Shown here in pieces: positions 30,328-39,493 of a DNA stretch of 64,000 nt. Each line of letters begins with the position of its first letter. Within the stretch, counting starts at the first letter, position 1. Made by a program: the position numbers and the translations under genes. Under the pieces are notes generated by a model. It saw only the letters and a list, made by a program, of their open reading frames with translations. It was not told where the DNA came from and ran no database searches. The stretch is from Psychrobacter sp. P11G3 (GTDB taxonomy: Bacteria; Pseudomonadota; Gammaproteobacteria; Pseudomonadales; Moraxellaceae), in the NCBI RefSeq assembly GCF_001435845.1, contig NZ_CM003596.1:1993037-2057036 (forward strand). Direction: 5' to 3'.

Positions 30328-31140
30328 ATGAACCAAAAACTTAATGCCTACCAAGCAGAAAATATAAATAACCAAGCGCCAGTGATGCTTGTCACAGGTA
30401 GTGCTAGGCGCATTGGGGCGGCTATTGTTAAAGCGGCTCATAGGCAAGGTTACCGCGTCATTATTCATTGTCACCGTAGTGAACAAGACGCTAATGACTT
30501 GGCTGACTATCTGAACAACATCCGTGCTAATAGTGCAAAAGTTATCGTTGCTGATTTAACGATAGTCAACGATGGAGCGGCTTTAGACAGCTTTGTTAAA
30601 AATATCGTAGAGGCATTTGGACAGCTTGATGTACTGGTGCATAATGCTTCGCGGTTTTATCCTAGCCCACTCGGTAGTATCAATCATGCACAGTGGGATG
30701 AGTTGCTTTTGACCAATGCGAAAGCCCCTTTATTACTAAGCCAATCCCTACTACCTTATCTTAAGCAACAACAAGGCTGTATTGTCAGCTTATTGGACAT
30801 ACACGCACATGATAGACCGTTTAACAACTATACTGTCTACAACATGGCAAAGGCTGCGCATCGAATGATGGTACAGTCGCTAGCGTTAGAGATGGCGCCA
30901 GAAGTACGGGTCAACGGAGTTGCTCCTGGAGTCAACATTTTGCCTGACCCTACTAGCGACCAAGCTATTGATAACGATCAACAACAAAGTATCATCGATG
31001 CTATCCCTATGCGGCGAATAGGCCAACCTGATGAGATTGCTCATAGTGTGCTGTATCTTGTGCAGGCAAATTATGTCACAGGAGAGATCATCACTGTGGA
31101 TGGTGGACGTAGCCTAACCATAGCTGGCGGTCACCTGTAA
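30328..31140 (+). CDS. SDR-family pteridine reductase (FolM / PTR1-like)
   Basis: This is a short-chain dehydrogenase of about 270 aa. The cofactor loop is TGSARRIG, the Arg-containing variant typical of pteridine reductases and FolM, followed by HCHRSEQDAN for NADPH. The catalytic tetrad includes the HNASRFYPSP region and the YNMAKAA Tyr/Lys pair. FolM reduces dihydromonapterin and dihydrobiopterin to tetrahydro forms. The open frame extends back into cca, but the ATG at 30328, just after the cca stop, gives the normal length and is preferred. Confidence 0.82.
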   Translation: MNQKLNAYQAENINNQAPVMLVTGSARRIGAAIVKAAHRQGYRVIIHCHRSEQDANDLADYLNNIRANSAKVIVADLTIVNDGAALDSFVKNIVEAFGQLDVLVHNASRFYPSPLGSINHAQWDELLLTNAKAPLLLSQSLLPYLKQQQGCIVSLLDIHAHDRPFNNYTVYNMAKAAHRMMVQSLALEMAPEVRVNGVAPGVNILPDPTSDQAIDNDQQQSIIDAIPMRRIGQPDEIAHSVLYLVQANYVTGEIITVDGGRSLTIAGGHL

Positions 31141-31235
31141 TACAAAAATACGGCTCAATAAAAAATATCTTGATTACTGCCTATCTTTTGCTTGAAAAAT
31201 TAAAAAAATCAGGTATCATTGTGCGTCTAACGTTA

Positions 31236-31312
31236 GGGCCCATAGCTCAGTTGGTTAGAGCAGAGGACTCATAATCCTTTGGTCGTAGGTTCAAGTCCTA
31301 CTGGGCCCACCA
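31236..31312 (+). tRNA. tRNA with CAT anticodon, probably tRNA-Ile2 (lysidine type), possibly tRNA-Met
   Basis: A 77-nt cloverleaf with encoded CCA: acceptor GGGCCCA/TGGGCCC, D-arm GCTC..GAGC, anticodon arm AGGACTCATAATCCT with anticodon CAT, and T-arm GTAGGTTCAAGTCCTAC. C4-G69 and C5-G68 acceptor pairs and the CTTTGGTCG variable region resemble ileX rather than elongator metT. This suggests that TilS converts the wobble C to lysidine so that it reads AUA as Ile. Automated tools often call such genes tRNA-Met. Confidence 0.93.
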
Positions 31313-31327
31313 TTTTTAAGTATTAAT

Positions 31328-31361
31328 AAAAAAGACCTTCAAGAGATTGGAGGTCTTTTTT
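31328..31361 (+). terminator. tRNA terminator
   Basis: AAAGACCT pairs with AGGTCTTT, followed by T-run, 16 bp after the tRNA. Confidence 0.85.
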
Positions 31362-31530
31362 ATTGTCTACTGTTTTCTTAGTAAATAACAACCATATGTA
31401 TAAGCATAGATATAGGCACTTTATTCAAGCCTCTCCGCTGACAACGGATAATTATTGATAGTTTTGTAGTGCTGATTTTTTTCAGACCTCTTACGAGCCG
31501 CTACAGCGTAATGCGCTAGTTTTAGACCCA

Positions 31531-31563
31531 AAAAGCCTAACTATTAATATAGATAGGCTTTTC
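31531..31563 (-). terminator. Probable mntP terminator
   Basis: On the minus strand AAAAGCCTATCTAT pairs with ATAGTTAGGCTTTT, giving an imperfect stem with a T-rich end, about 90 bp past the mntP stop. The rest of 31362-31652 shows no gene. Confidence 0.65.
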
Positions 31564-31652
31564 TTAGGTAAACAGGTTTCCTACATCCAAAAGTCAGTAA
31601 CAGATCTATACACGTAATGACCATCTGTTCGTAGTAGACAGTTTTTATATAA

Positions 31653-32228
31653 TCATTGAAGATGGCTTAATAAAATCCATGTACCGATGGCAATTAGCAT
31701 CACACCACCAAATATTTCAGCTCTATGACCGATTAATGAACCTAACACCTTACCTAACATCACCCCTAGCGTGACCATTACTGTAGTGGCCAAGCCAATA
31801 AGACCTGCCGCCAGTAAAATATTGACCTTTACAAATGCCAGGCTTACACCGACAGCCATGGCATCGATGCTGGTACCAAATGCAGTTATGGCAAGTTTAA
31901 GGAAAGAGTGTCTCGACGGCGCTTCTGCCATTTCATCACTTGGCTTCAGTCCCTCATATAGCATGTGCAGACCAAGCGCAAAAAGTATGACAAACGCGAC
32001 CCAATGATCCCATGCCTCAATAAAAGACGCATCTACAAAAGATGTGGCAGAATGACCAATTAACCAACCAATAATAGGCGTGATCGCTTCAATGGTGCCA
32101 AAAGTAACACCCATTCTTAAAGCTTCGGTAAAACGAGGGTTTTTAAGACTTGCGCCTTTACTGATTGCCACAGAAAAGGCATCAGTAGACATAGAAAGCG
32201 CAAGTAATAGAAGTGCGATAGGGTTCAT
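31653..32228 (-). CDS. mntP: Manganese efflux pump MntP
   Basis: This 191-aa inner-membrane protein with six hydrophobic segments exports Mn2+. The N-terminus [25 protein letters not shown] and the second half [20 protein letters not shown] carry the paired Asp-containing motifs of the family. The open frame extends to 32393, but those upstream codons are a riboswitch (next entry). The ATG at 32228, preceded by AGAGAAA, gives the family's standard length and is clearly the real start. Confidence 0.94.
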   Translation of the reverse strand: MNPIALLLLALSMSTDAFSVAISKGASLKNPRFTEALRMGVTFGTIEAITPIIGWLIGHSATSFVDASFIEAWDHWVAFVILFALGLHMLYEGLKPSDEMAEAPSRHSFLKLAITAFGTSIDAMAVGVSLAFVKVNILLAAGLIGLATTVMVTLGVMLGKVLGSLIGHRAEIFGGVMLIAIGTWILLSHLQ

Positions 32229-32296
32229 GTGATTTTCTCTGGTCGAGTATAGAGTCCACGACATAGCTACACCCCCGACCTGCAGTGTAGATATAT

Positions 32297-32397
32297 CGAT
32301 GGTCTCGCCAACCGAGAGGTGTTCGCACCATGGCATGTGGCCAAGTATGTTGATACGAACGCTTTCGCAGTACGAAAGCAGGCTACTCCCCAAAGAG
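32297..32397 (-). ncRNA. yybP-ykoY manganese riboswitch in the mntP leader
   Basis: On the minus strand the conserved elements occur in order: GGGGAGTAGCC, a variable hairpin (GCTTTCGTACTGCGAAAGC), ATCAACATACTTGGCC, a second variable arm, and GGCGAGACC. These are the core loops of the yybP-ykoY (Mn2+-sensing) aptamer, placed about 70 nt before mntP, the classical target. Mn2+ binding would raise mntP expression. The region also lies in an open reading frame, which explains why the gene can be wrongly extended. Confidence 0.93.
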
Positions 32398-32533
32398 AGA
32401 TTAGATTAGCATTGATACGCTATAAGTCAATCATAAAATGCCAAAAAATAATTTTTGCACCTGATAAAGCGTAAAGTTGGAAACGCTAGCAAATACTCTT
32501 GGAGCAGATGAATTCTTTAGAGAGTTATGAACA

Positions 32534-32577
32534 TAAAAAACCCCTTCATGCTAAATTTTCATAGCCTGAAGGGTTTT
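32534..32577 (-). terminator. TonB-receptor gene terminator
   Basis: AAAAAACCC and TTCA arms mirror TGAAGGGTTTTTT around an interrupted loop, just past the receptor stop. Confidence 0.8.
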
Positions 32578-32593
32578 TTAATGCATGATTTTT

Positions 32594-34978
32594 TTAATAA
32601 TCGACGGTATAGCTTAAGCCATAAGTCGTGCCTGAGGCAGGTAAACGGTTCAGATCGCCATACGTGGTTTGATGATAGACCGTTAAATAGTCCTTATTAA
32701 GCAAGTTATAAACGCCATAATCTACTCGGCCGACTGGCATATTTACTTGGCCCAATACATCAAGGGTCATATAACCGGTAACTGGTAAGGCACTAGAGTC
32801 AGGGTCTTGTTGTTGGTCTTTAAAGGCTTTATCATCACCGCCGATTGCCAGTGCTTGCAGACGAATATTGCTGCCTTCATCGAAATTATACTGAGCAAAT
32901 GCCGTACCTTTTAGCGGTGTTAGACGTACTGCATCGAGCTCCAGCCAATCACCATCCTTATCGTACTGACCGCGGGTATACGCCACACTGCCGCCTACTT
33001 GCCACTTGTCACTGATATCATGACTAAGCGACCCTTCCACGCCATAGACACGCTCATCGGTATCGACAACTTCTACGGTATAGCTGTCAGTAAAGCGCAC
33101 GACCTTATCTGATTCGTTGTAAAAACCACTTAAGCGTGCTGCTGTATCGCCATGTTTGCCTTGCCAGCCAAACTCGTAGTTATTGGTTGTAATCGGTTGT
33201 ACGTTGTCTGAATTAACCACAAACCCTGCACGCACATCACGCAGCGCCCGTTGAATATCGGCTGTCGTAAACCCTTGTGAAAAATTAGCAAAAACTTGAT
33301 CATTCGGTGTTATCTGATAGCTAGTACCGAGATTAAACAAGGTTTTGTCGTGATCTGTGCTACCTTTTTCTACGTTGCCAGCTTGATAGTCAATGCCGTA
33401 AGCTGCACTTGTTCCACTGATAGCAGAACTATTAAAATACTCTTCAAGCAGTTGCTCATAGATGGGCGTAAAGGTATCAGTCTCAGATTTTAGCTTTTGG
33501 TAACGCACACCAGCACTGGTATGCCACTTGTCAGTTATATCTACATCTGCATTGACAAAAGCGCCCCATTTATCGATGGTAGTATCTGGTCCACCATTAT
33601 AAGTAAGCCCATTTGTTTGGGCACTTAAGCCATTACTAGCAAGAAACGTATTTAGGTCTTGACCGTAGTAAGTTTGCTCACTGTTTTCGCGCTCGAAATC
33701 AGCACCGTAGCTAAACAGTGTCTTTTTGCCTGCGACTTCCGTCTCGGTTTGCATGGCGGCACGTAAGCCCATTACTTCGATATCAGCTTCTGATTGAGTG
33801 ACAAATGTTGCAGCACTTGCCAGTTTCTTCAGTGTGGCTGTATCAGTTAGACCATTGTTTTGCCATACTTCAGTCGCTTGGTCTCCTGCAGTTTTACCAG
33901 AAGGGTAAAAACGGCCTTTCTCATCTCGGTAGTAACCCGTCAAGCTTAGGCTAGACCCTGAGCCTACAAAATCATCGTCGTTATAGCTCAAATTTACTGA
34001 GCTTTTTTCGGTATATGGCTCATTTTCTACGTTGGCACCATCAATGGCCTTCAAAGAAGGTTTTGCGCCAAATAACGCTGCCAAACCATCACCATAATCT
34101 GGGCCGTAGTCAGTATCTTGCTCATCCTTATAATAAGTCACTGCAAGGTCAAGACGTTGGCTGTCGGTGAGTTCTACACCCAAGCTACCATTCACACTTA
34201 GCGATTCGGTATCTTGTTGATCCGTTTGGTTGACATCAGGGCTAACTCGGTCGCCCTTGCTATCAAACTTACCACCTTTGGTCTCATAATCAACATCTAA
34301 GCGCCCATAAACCCGCTCACCGCCATATCCTAAAGATTGCCCTACATTATAGCCAAATGAATCTGAATCAAAGTCACGACTGCTACTAACGCCCACTCTG
34401 GTTTGTCTAATAGGGCCATAACCCACCAGAGATTTAGTCACAAGGTTAATCAGACCACCTGACGCGCCAGCACCATAGATACTAGTGGCACCCGAAAGCA
34501 CCTCTACCCGCTCAAGCTGTGACGTATCAATACTGTTAAGCTCACGGGAAAGACTGCGTGAACCGCTTAACGGCACACCATTTAGCAAAAACTGTACTGG
34601 ACGGCCATGCATGGTGGTGCCGTAGTTACTGGTCGAGCCACTACTGGTACCCAAGCTCGGAATCAGCTGTGCCAAGATGTCACCAGTGGTACGGTTACCC
34701 GTCGCCTGCATCTGAATCTCGTTTTCAGTAATTACTTGCGTGACGGCTGGCATCTCACTAATCTTCTGAGCCAGCGCCGTACCCGTTCTAGCTTTAGCCG
34801 TGACATTGATAGTGTCTAAAGTCACATTAGGCGTCTCATTAGACACTGTACTTGAAGCCAGTTCCGCTGAATCCTGCGCATTTAATGAAACGTCTACTGC
34901 ATTGTCGGTTTGTGCATATAATTGCTGACTAATACAAAGGGTAAGAACAGATAGAGCAACTTGATGATGGCTTTTCAT
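32594..34978 (-). CDS. TonB-dependent siderophore receptor
   Basis: This 794-aa outer-membrane receptor has a signal peptide (residues 1-22, ending LYAQ) and a TonB-box-like stretch (DTINVTAKA, about 54-62). A plug domain (about 70-185) includes VFLLNG-like VQFLLNGVPL and ERVEVLSGATSIYGAGASGGLINLVTK, and a 22-strand barrel ends in YGLSYTVDY with a terminal aromatic residue. Neighbouring fhuCDB-type genes suggest an iron-hydroxamate ligand, as in FhuA-type receptors, though the substrate cannot be read off. A Fur-box-like site at 35081-35099 implies iron repression. The ribosome-binding site is weak (AAGTGA). Confidence 0.92.
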   Translation of the reverse strand: MKSHHQVALSVLTLCISQQLYAQTDNAVDVSLNAQDSAELASSTVSNETPNVTLDTINVTAKARTGTALAQKISEMPAVTQVITENEIQMQATGNRTTGDILAQLIPSLGTSSGSTSNYGTTMHGRPVQFLLNGVPLSGSRSLSRELNSIDTSQLERVEVLSGATSIYGAGASGGLINLVTKSLVGYGPIRQTRVGVSSSRDFDSDSFGYNVGQSLGYGGERVYGRLDVDYETKGGKFDSKGDRVSPDVNQTDQQDTESLSVNGSLGVELTDSQRLDLAVTYYKDEQDTDYGPDYGDGLAALFGAKPSLKAIDGANVENEPYTEKSSVNLSYNDDDFVGSGSSLSLTGYYRDEKGRFYPSGKTAGDQATEVWQNNGLTDTATLKKLASAATFVTQSEADIEVMGLRAAMQTETEVAGKKTLFSYGADFERENSEQTYYGQDLNTFLASNGLSAQTNGLTYNGGPDTTIDKWGAFVNADVDITDKWHTSAGVRYQKLKSETDTFTPIYEQLLEEYFNSSAISGTSAAYGIDYQAGNVEKGSTDHDKTLFNLGTSYQITPNDQVFANFSQGFTTADIQRALRDVRAGFVVNSDNVQPITTNNYEFGWQGKHGDTAARLSGFYNESDKVVRFTDSYTVEVVDTDERVYGVEGSLSHDISDKWQVGGSVAYTRGQYDKDGDWLELDAVRLTPLKGTAFAQYNFDEGSNIRLQALAIGGDDKAFKDQQQDPDSSALPVTGYMTLDVLGQVNMPVGRVDYGVYNLLNKDYLTVYHQTTYGDLNRLPASGTTYGLSYTVDY

Positions 34979-35080
34979 AATTTTTTCACTTAGGTTATTT
35001 TACTTAGTTGAATAAATAAACAGTGATATGAGTAATATTTAGCTAATAATACTGTGTGTACTAACTTTGTGAAGAGCATT

Positions 35081-35099
35081 GTAAATGATAATCGTTTTT
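35081..35099. promoter_or_regulatory. Fur box upstream of the TonB receptor
   Basis: GTAAATGATAATCGTTTTT matches the classical 19-bp Fur consensus at 14 of 19 positions and lies about 100 bp before the receptor ATG. It matches the site at 41403-41421 (minus strand) at 17 of 19 positions. The remaining 34979-35187 stretch is AT-rich with no gene. Confidence 0.72.
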
Positions 35100-35187
35100 A
35101 TTTCCATATGTATTAATATCTTGTTAGCAGCGTTTATTTGTGTTGTTTTCACAGGTATAGTTTGCTATTTAATCTTTGATAATTTCA

Positions 35188-35559
35188 TTAGTCATTGAAT
35201 AATTTATCTAGCTCATTGTTACGATAGACATTGAAGAAACGTTGGAGTTCCATCTCATCCTCTCTATATTCATTTTGACGACCTGATAATAGCTGCTATG
35301 CTACATCAACAGATAATATAAATGCATCATCACTATCCATAATGGCAATATCGCCTGAACGAATAATCGCTATCTGCTTACCTAAGCGACAGGCAATATC
35401 GGGCGCTAGCTTACCTTGTGTTTGGTTACTCTTGAAGGTAGTTATAGCGCCGATACCCTGCGCAAACACAGGGAAACCTAACTTACTTTTATCCAGTGGG
35501 TGAAAAGGACGATTGATCAAGATGCCCACTGCCCTAAAGCGATTAATGTCTAGTGCCAA
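35188..35559 (-). pseudogene. RraA-family remnant with an in-frame TAG
   Basis: The minus frame from 35559 encodes a fragment resembling the C-terminal half of RraA/4-hydroxy-4-methyl-2-oxoglutarate-aldolase-like proteins (GILINRPFHPLDKSKLGFPV, then VFAQG, then RSGDIAIMDSDDAFIL). Three points mark decay. The N-terminal half is missing, with a TGA just upstream of the fragment. The family's catalytic Arg-Asp signature is replaced by NRPFHPLD. An in-frame TAG at 35296-35298 is followed by a plausible same-frame tail (QLLSGRQNEYREDEMELQRF and on to 35188), like the C-terminal helix of the family. It lies just past the MFS terminator with no clear promoter. Confidence 0.6.
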
Positions 35560-35590
35560 AAATCAGTGATATTTCAGTCTTGATAAGTTA

Positions 35591-35614
35591 AAGAAAACCC
35601 CGATACGGGGTGTT
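35591..35614 (-). terminator. MFS gene terminator
   Basis: On the minus strand CCCCG-TAT-CGGGG is followed by TTTTCTTT, directly after the MFS stop. Confidence 0.8.
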
Positions 35615-35617
35615 TGC

Positions 35618-37117
35618 CTATGGGGATCGTGGCAATTTGCACGCTGAAGGAATCGTGAATAATAAAATCACCGCGATGACCACCAGTATTTCTTGGATCG
35701 CGCTTGCCATGCCATCACTACTACCTGCTGCTAATAACTGCGCACTTCGACTGCCTATATAAAGGGTCGACAGCGTGATAAATATGGTAGAGATGATGCG
35801 GCGACTGATGTTATTAAGGGCGGCTCCTTCAGTGACTGAGTCTTTGGGTAAGCTGCTAAACCCAACGGTCGTAGTTGGCAGGTATGCTAGACCCACTCCG
35901 ACACCGCGCATACTCATAATCAACATTAATAGCCAAAGTGTGGGCTGATACAAGCACCATGCCAGCATCAAGGTAGACAGCGCACTAATCGCAATTCCTA
36001 CGATGCCAATCCCTCTGGCACCTTGCTTATCTACCATCTTGCCAGCGTAATGCGTGATGATACTGGCCACGAGCGTCGCGACCATCAGGACAACACCTGT
36101 CCATAAAGCACTCTCGCCCATCACGTCTTGTATCAACACGGGTAATAACAAGAGACACAGCATCAAACCGACTGTTTGGGTAATGCTAATGATATTACTG
36201 TGCAAATAGGTTTTATTGTTAAACAAGCGCACGTCTAATAATGGATGTTTCTGACGCCGCTCGTATGCCCACCAAGCCATCGCGGACAGTAAAAATCCAA
36301 TAGACAATAAACCCAACGTGGCTATTTTTAATAAGCCGTCACTGTTGAATAAGCCACCAGTAAAATCTATTTTCAGCGTGCTCAGCCAAACCATCATCGC
36401 AAGCAGCCAAGTGAGTAAGCTGATAAACCCGATCGTATCGAAAGGGCTCTTTTTTTCATATGAGCGCATGTCAGGTATTAACCACCACACCATCGCCATG
36501 ACCGCCATACTAAGTGGTAACGTAATGGCAAACAGTGTCCACCACGCAAACTGCTCAACCAAGTAAGCACCGACCAAAGGGCCAAACGCTAATGACATCA
36601 TAATAACAATGCCCCATAGCGCCATTACTCTACCGTGCTGCTGCTGCGGATAAATCTGATACAGCATACCAATAGACAATGGGATAATCAGACCGCCACT
36701 CAGTCCTTGTATGGCTCTGGCAATGATGACAAAGCTCATACTAGACGCCAGCATCCCAATGACTGAGCCCAGCATAAATCCAAAAATTGCCGCCAAATAA
36801 ACATGCTTAAACGGAAACTTTTTGTTTAAGTAGCCACTCAGCATTAGCCCCACACTCATGGCCAAGACATAAGCATTTAACACCCAGCCCCCCATCACGA
36901 TATCGACATCAAACGCCGACATAAAGACAGGAATCGCTGGATTGAGCGCACTATTACTAAAGCTGACCACCGTACCGCCGAGCAGTAGTGTCAGTAACAC
37001 CTGCTGTACCTGTTTGTCGGTAAAGCCATTACCACTACTATTCGAGGCTTCGTTTATAGATGTCTCATTTGTAGAGGTTTTATTTATAGGTGCTTTATTT
37101 ATAGGGGCGTTGCTCAT
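35618..37117 (-). CDS. MFS transporter, DHA2 (14-TM) type, in the siderophore island
   Basis: This 499-aa membrane protein has about 14 hydrophobic segments. The N-terminus (residues 1-30) is a low-complexity Asn/Lys/Ser/Thr tract with an imperfect repeat (APINKAPINKTSTNETSINEAS). Membrane signatures include GGWVLNAYVLAMSVGLMLSGYL and RAIQGLSGGLIIPLSIGM (DHA2 motif C region). Its placement between a TonB receptor and fhuCDB-type genes suggests siderophore export or intracellular release, but a drug exporter is equally possible. The ATG overlaps the TGA of a 13-codon leader ORF (37114-37155). Confidence 0.82.
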   Translation of the reverse strand: MSNAPINKAPINKTSTNETSINEASNSSGNGFTDKQVQQVLLTLLLGGTVVSFSNSALNPAIPVFMSAFDVDIVMGGWVLNAYVLAMSVGLMLSGYLNKKFPFKHVYLAAIFGFMLGSVIGMLASSMSFVIIARAIQGLSGGLIIPLSIGMLYQIYPQQQHGRVMALWGIVIMMSLAFGPLVGAYLVEQFAWWTLFAITLPLSMAVMAMVWWLIPDMRSYEKKSPFDTIGFISLLTWLLAMMVWLSTLKIDFTGGLFNSDGLLKIATLGLLSIGFLLSAMAWWAYERRQKHPLLDVRLFNNKTYLHSNIISITQTVGLMLCLLLLPVLIQDVMGESALWTGVVLMVATLVASIITHYAGKMVDKQGARGIGIVGIAISALSTLMLAWCLYQPTLWLLMLIMSMRGVGVGLAYLPTTTVGFSSLPKDSVTEGAALNNISRRIISTIFITLSTLYIGSRSAQLLAAGSSDGMASAIQEILVVIAVILLFTIPSACKLPRSP

Positions 37118-37155
37118 AAAGCAGTGGCATCATAAAATTGGGTGACGGTCGGCAT
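37114..37155 (-). CDS. Putative 13-codon leader ORF translationally coupled to the MFS gene
   Basis: MPTVTQFYDATAL is preceded by a textbook AGGAG at six-base spacing, whereas the MFS start itself lacks a ribosome-binding site. The leader's TGA overlaps the MFS ATG (ATGA), the usual geometry for translational coupling. Whether the peptide has its own role is unknown. It could be a relic of an upstream gene. Confidence 0.5.
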   Translation of the reverse strand: MPTVTQFYDATAL

Positions 37156-37318
37156 GACTTGCTCCTAGTTATTATTTTGCTAGCCTATCGAACACGTCAT
37201 CCAATCTCGCTGAAACTTAGCATCGTTATTCTCATCAAAATGCTGATCAAATAAGATTCGATAGGCCTCTGCTGAATAAAGTCAAAATTGTCGGCTATTT
37301 AATGCTTGAAGACATGAG

Positions 37319-39493
37319 CTATCTATTTACTGAGGCTGGTACCTTACGAATGAGCCATAAGAAGTAGCCACCACCGATAATCGCTGCAATCGTGCCCGCT
37401 GGCAGCTCATAAGGGAAAATAACATAACGGCCAATCCAATCCGCTATCACCATCACCCCTGCCCCTAAAAGTGCAGCTAGTGGCAATTGTCGTTCAAGCT
37501 TCACAGCTCCCAGTGAGGTAGCTAAGTGAGGCACCATTAAACCAATAAAGCTCAATGGTCCAACGGCAAGCGTGCTGGCCGTACTAAGTGCTGCTACTAA
37601 TGCCAATAATGACAAAGTCACTGGCGTAACTGCCACACCTAAATTACGCGCCACACCTGTACCTAGTCCAAGAACTCGCAAAGGCTTAATCAGCAGTAGA
37701 CTGAGTATAAATAAGATAGCGGCAATGCCAATGAGATACCATACTGTACTGGGCTGAGCGCTATAAGTTGTCCCTGATAACCAGCTAAGCATAGCTTCTA
37801 GACGCGGATCTCCTGAAAGCTTGACCATATGCATCACCCCATCCATCATGGCGGCAATGCCTATACCTACTAACAATAAATAACCTGAGCTGACCCTGCG
37901 TGCCAGCCAAATAATCAATAGCAGCACGGCCATCGCCCCTGACAGTCCTGAAACCAGCAACGTCCCTGCTCCCGCAGATAGCCCCAAACTTGGCAGTAAT
38001 AAAAATCCTAAAATAACTCCAAGTGCCGCGCCTGAACTGACACCCAATACCTCAGGACTGGCCATAGGGTTACGCGTTAAGGTTTGCAGTAGCACACCGG
38101 CCACTGCCAGCATCAAACCTGTGGCAGCAGCGCTCAAACTACGAGGCAAGCGGTACTGCTGCGTGAGCGCCCAGTCCGTACTGAGCCCCCACCCATTGAT
38201 GTCTTGTACAAAAAGACAAGCCAGCATGATGATAGCGAGCACACCAACGCCCCATCGCCAAAAGGCAATGGATGTATGCTTACCCGCAAGCATCGGTGTC
38301 ACTGTCTCTATCCGCTCGCGACGCTGACGCAAAATTAGCCAAATAATCAGCGGCGCACCCAAGATACCTGTCATGGCACCAGCTGGAATCTGCATATCGA
38401 GTATTGGCTCAAGCAATAACGCAACATTGCTAGTCAATAGTAAAAGCAGTGCCCCTAACCCAAAAGCAGTAGCCAAACGCTTACCAATAGAAGAAATGCC
38501 CAGTGCATTGACCAAGCTTGCTGCACCAAGACCAATAAAACCAATTAAGCCAACTTCACTAATCACTAAGGCGGTCACGACTGCGACCACCAGCACAACA
38601 AGTGCGCGAATCCCATTAATAGGTACACCCAGACGTTTTGCCTGCGTGTCATCTAGACTCATCAGCGTTAATGGTTTTAGTAATGGTAGACATACGACCG
38701 CCATCAAAATAGCCGTGATGACTAGCGATATACTGGTATGCCAGCTGTTTTGTGCCAAAAACCCAGCAGCCCACGACAGCATGCCATTGCTACGTTCAGC
38801 GAAGAACAGCACCAGTACATTAGCCACTGCGGCCAGCAAAATATTGACCACCAAACCGGCCAGTATCAAAATCAATGGATTAAATCGACTGGGTGCTGAT
38901 AAGGCAAATACCAGACCCATACTGATGATAGCCCCCACAAAGGCCACATAAAGTCCGCCATAAATAGCCAAGCTTGGCAAAAATAACGTGACGATAAGCA
39001 TGGCTAACTGTGCACCCACGCCCACACCTAGCGTCGTATCTGATGCTAGTGGGTTTTTTACCAATTGCTGCAGTAGAATACTGACCACACCTAATAGCCC
39101 GCCAGCCAACAACGCCACCACGCTGGTTGCCACTATATGTAGCTGTATCGCCATACTGGCAATATCCAATTGCGAGCTTGATATAAGCAAGTCACGAAGT
39201 GGGCGCGTCCATTGCTGATCTATCAGTACCCAACTACTCCATAACGACAAAGCCGCTAGTCCGATGAGCATGGCCCACAGTCGCCAAGACAAATTGGCAA
39301 ACAAGGAAGTTTGAGAATTGGGTTGGTTCGGTGGCTGATTCAGTGGTGATGATGAATGTTTCGATGACGTTGATGAGGGTGACGATAGCGATGAATCTGA
39401 AACCGTTGCTGCTTGAGAGGTTGATGTCATCGTATGAGCACTGTCGGTGTGGTTATTGATAGAGTTGTTGTTAGTGTCTGCATTGGCGCTCAT
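37319..39493 (-). CDS. Iron-siderophore ABC permease, fused double FecCD protein (FhuB type)
   Basis: This 724-aa permease contains two FecCD domains in tandem. The first (about 75-390) has LLQQLVKNPLASDTTLGVG; the second (about 420-715) has LLQTLTRNPMASPEVLGVSSG. Each has about nine to ten membrane segments, as in E. coli FhuB, where one polypeptide forms the whole channel. The first 60 residues are a Ser/Thr/Asn/Gln/Pro-rich cytoplasmic tail that FhuB does not usually have. Its ATG overlaps the stop of the binding-protein gene by four bases. Likely substrate: ferric hydroxamates. Confidence 0.92.
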   Translation of the reverse strand: MSANADTNNNSINNHTDSAHTMTSTSQAATVSDSSLSSPSSTSSKHSSSPLNQPPNQPNSQTSLFANLSWRLWAMLIGLAALSLWSSWVLIDQQWTRPLRDLLISSSQLDIASMAIQLHIVATSVVALLAGGLLGVVSILLQQLVKNPLASDTTLGVGVGAQLAMLIVTLFLPSLAIYGGLYVAFVGAIISMGLVFALSAPSRFNPLILILAGLVVNILLAAVANVLVLFFAERSNGMLSWAAGFLAQNSWHTSISLVITAILMAVVCLPLLKPLTLMSLDDTQAKRLGVPINGIRALVVLVVAVVTALVISEVGLIGFIGLGAASLVNALGISSIGKRLATAFGLGALLLLLTSNVALLLEPILDMQIPAGAMTGILGAPLIIWLILRQRRERIETVTPMLAGKHTSIAFWRWGVGVLAIIMLACLFVQDINGWGLSTDWALTQQYRLPRSLSAAATGLMLAVAGVLLQTLTRNPMASPEVLGVSSGAALGVILGFLLLPSLGLSAGAGTLLVSGLSGAMAVLLLIIWLARRVSSGYLLLVGIGIAAMMDGVMHMVKLSGDPRLEAMLSWLSGTTYSAQPSTVWYLIGIAAILFILSLLLIKPLRVLGLGTGVARNLGVAVTPVTLSLLALVAALSTASTLAVGPLSFIGLMVPHLATSLGAVKLERQLPLAALLGAGVMVIADWIGRYVIFPYELPAGTIAAIIGGGYFLWLIRKVPASVNR

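Noticed and set aside
32229..32393. N-terminal extension of MntP
   Set aside because: The codons coincide with the conserved riboswitch aptamer, and MntP of normal length starts at 32228.
37200..37260. Fur box upstream of the siderophore-island MFS gene
   Set aside because: The best match (inverse of ATCGTTATTCTCATCAAA) reaches only about 11 of 19 consensus positions, too weak to list as a feature.
38373..38951. 192-codon plus-strand frame opposite the permease gene
   Set aside because: It is a shadow of hydrophobic codons in the FecCD permease, with unlikely composition and no start signal.
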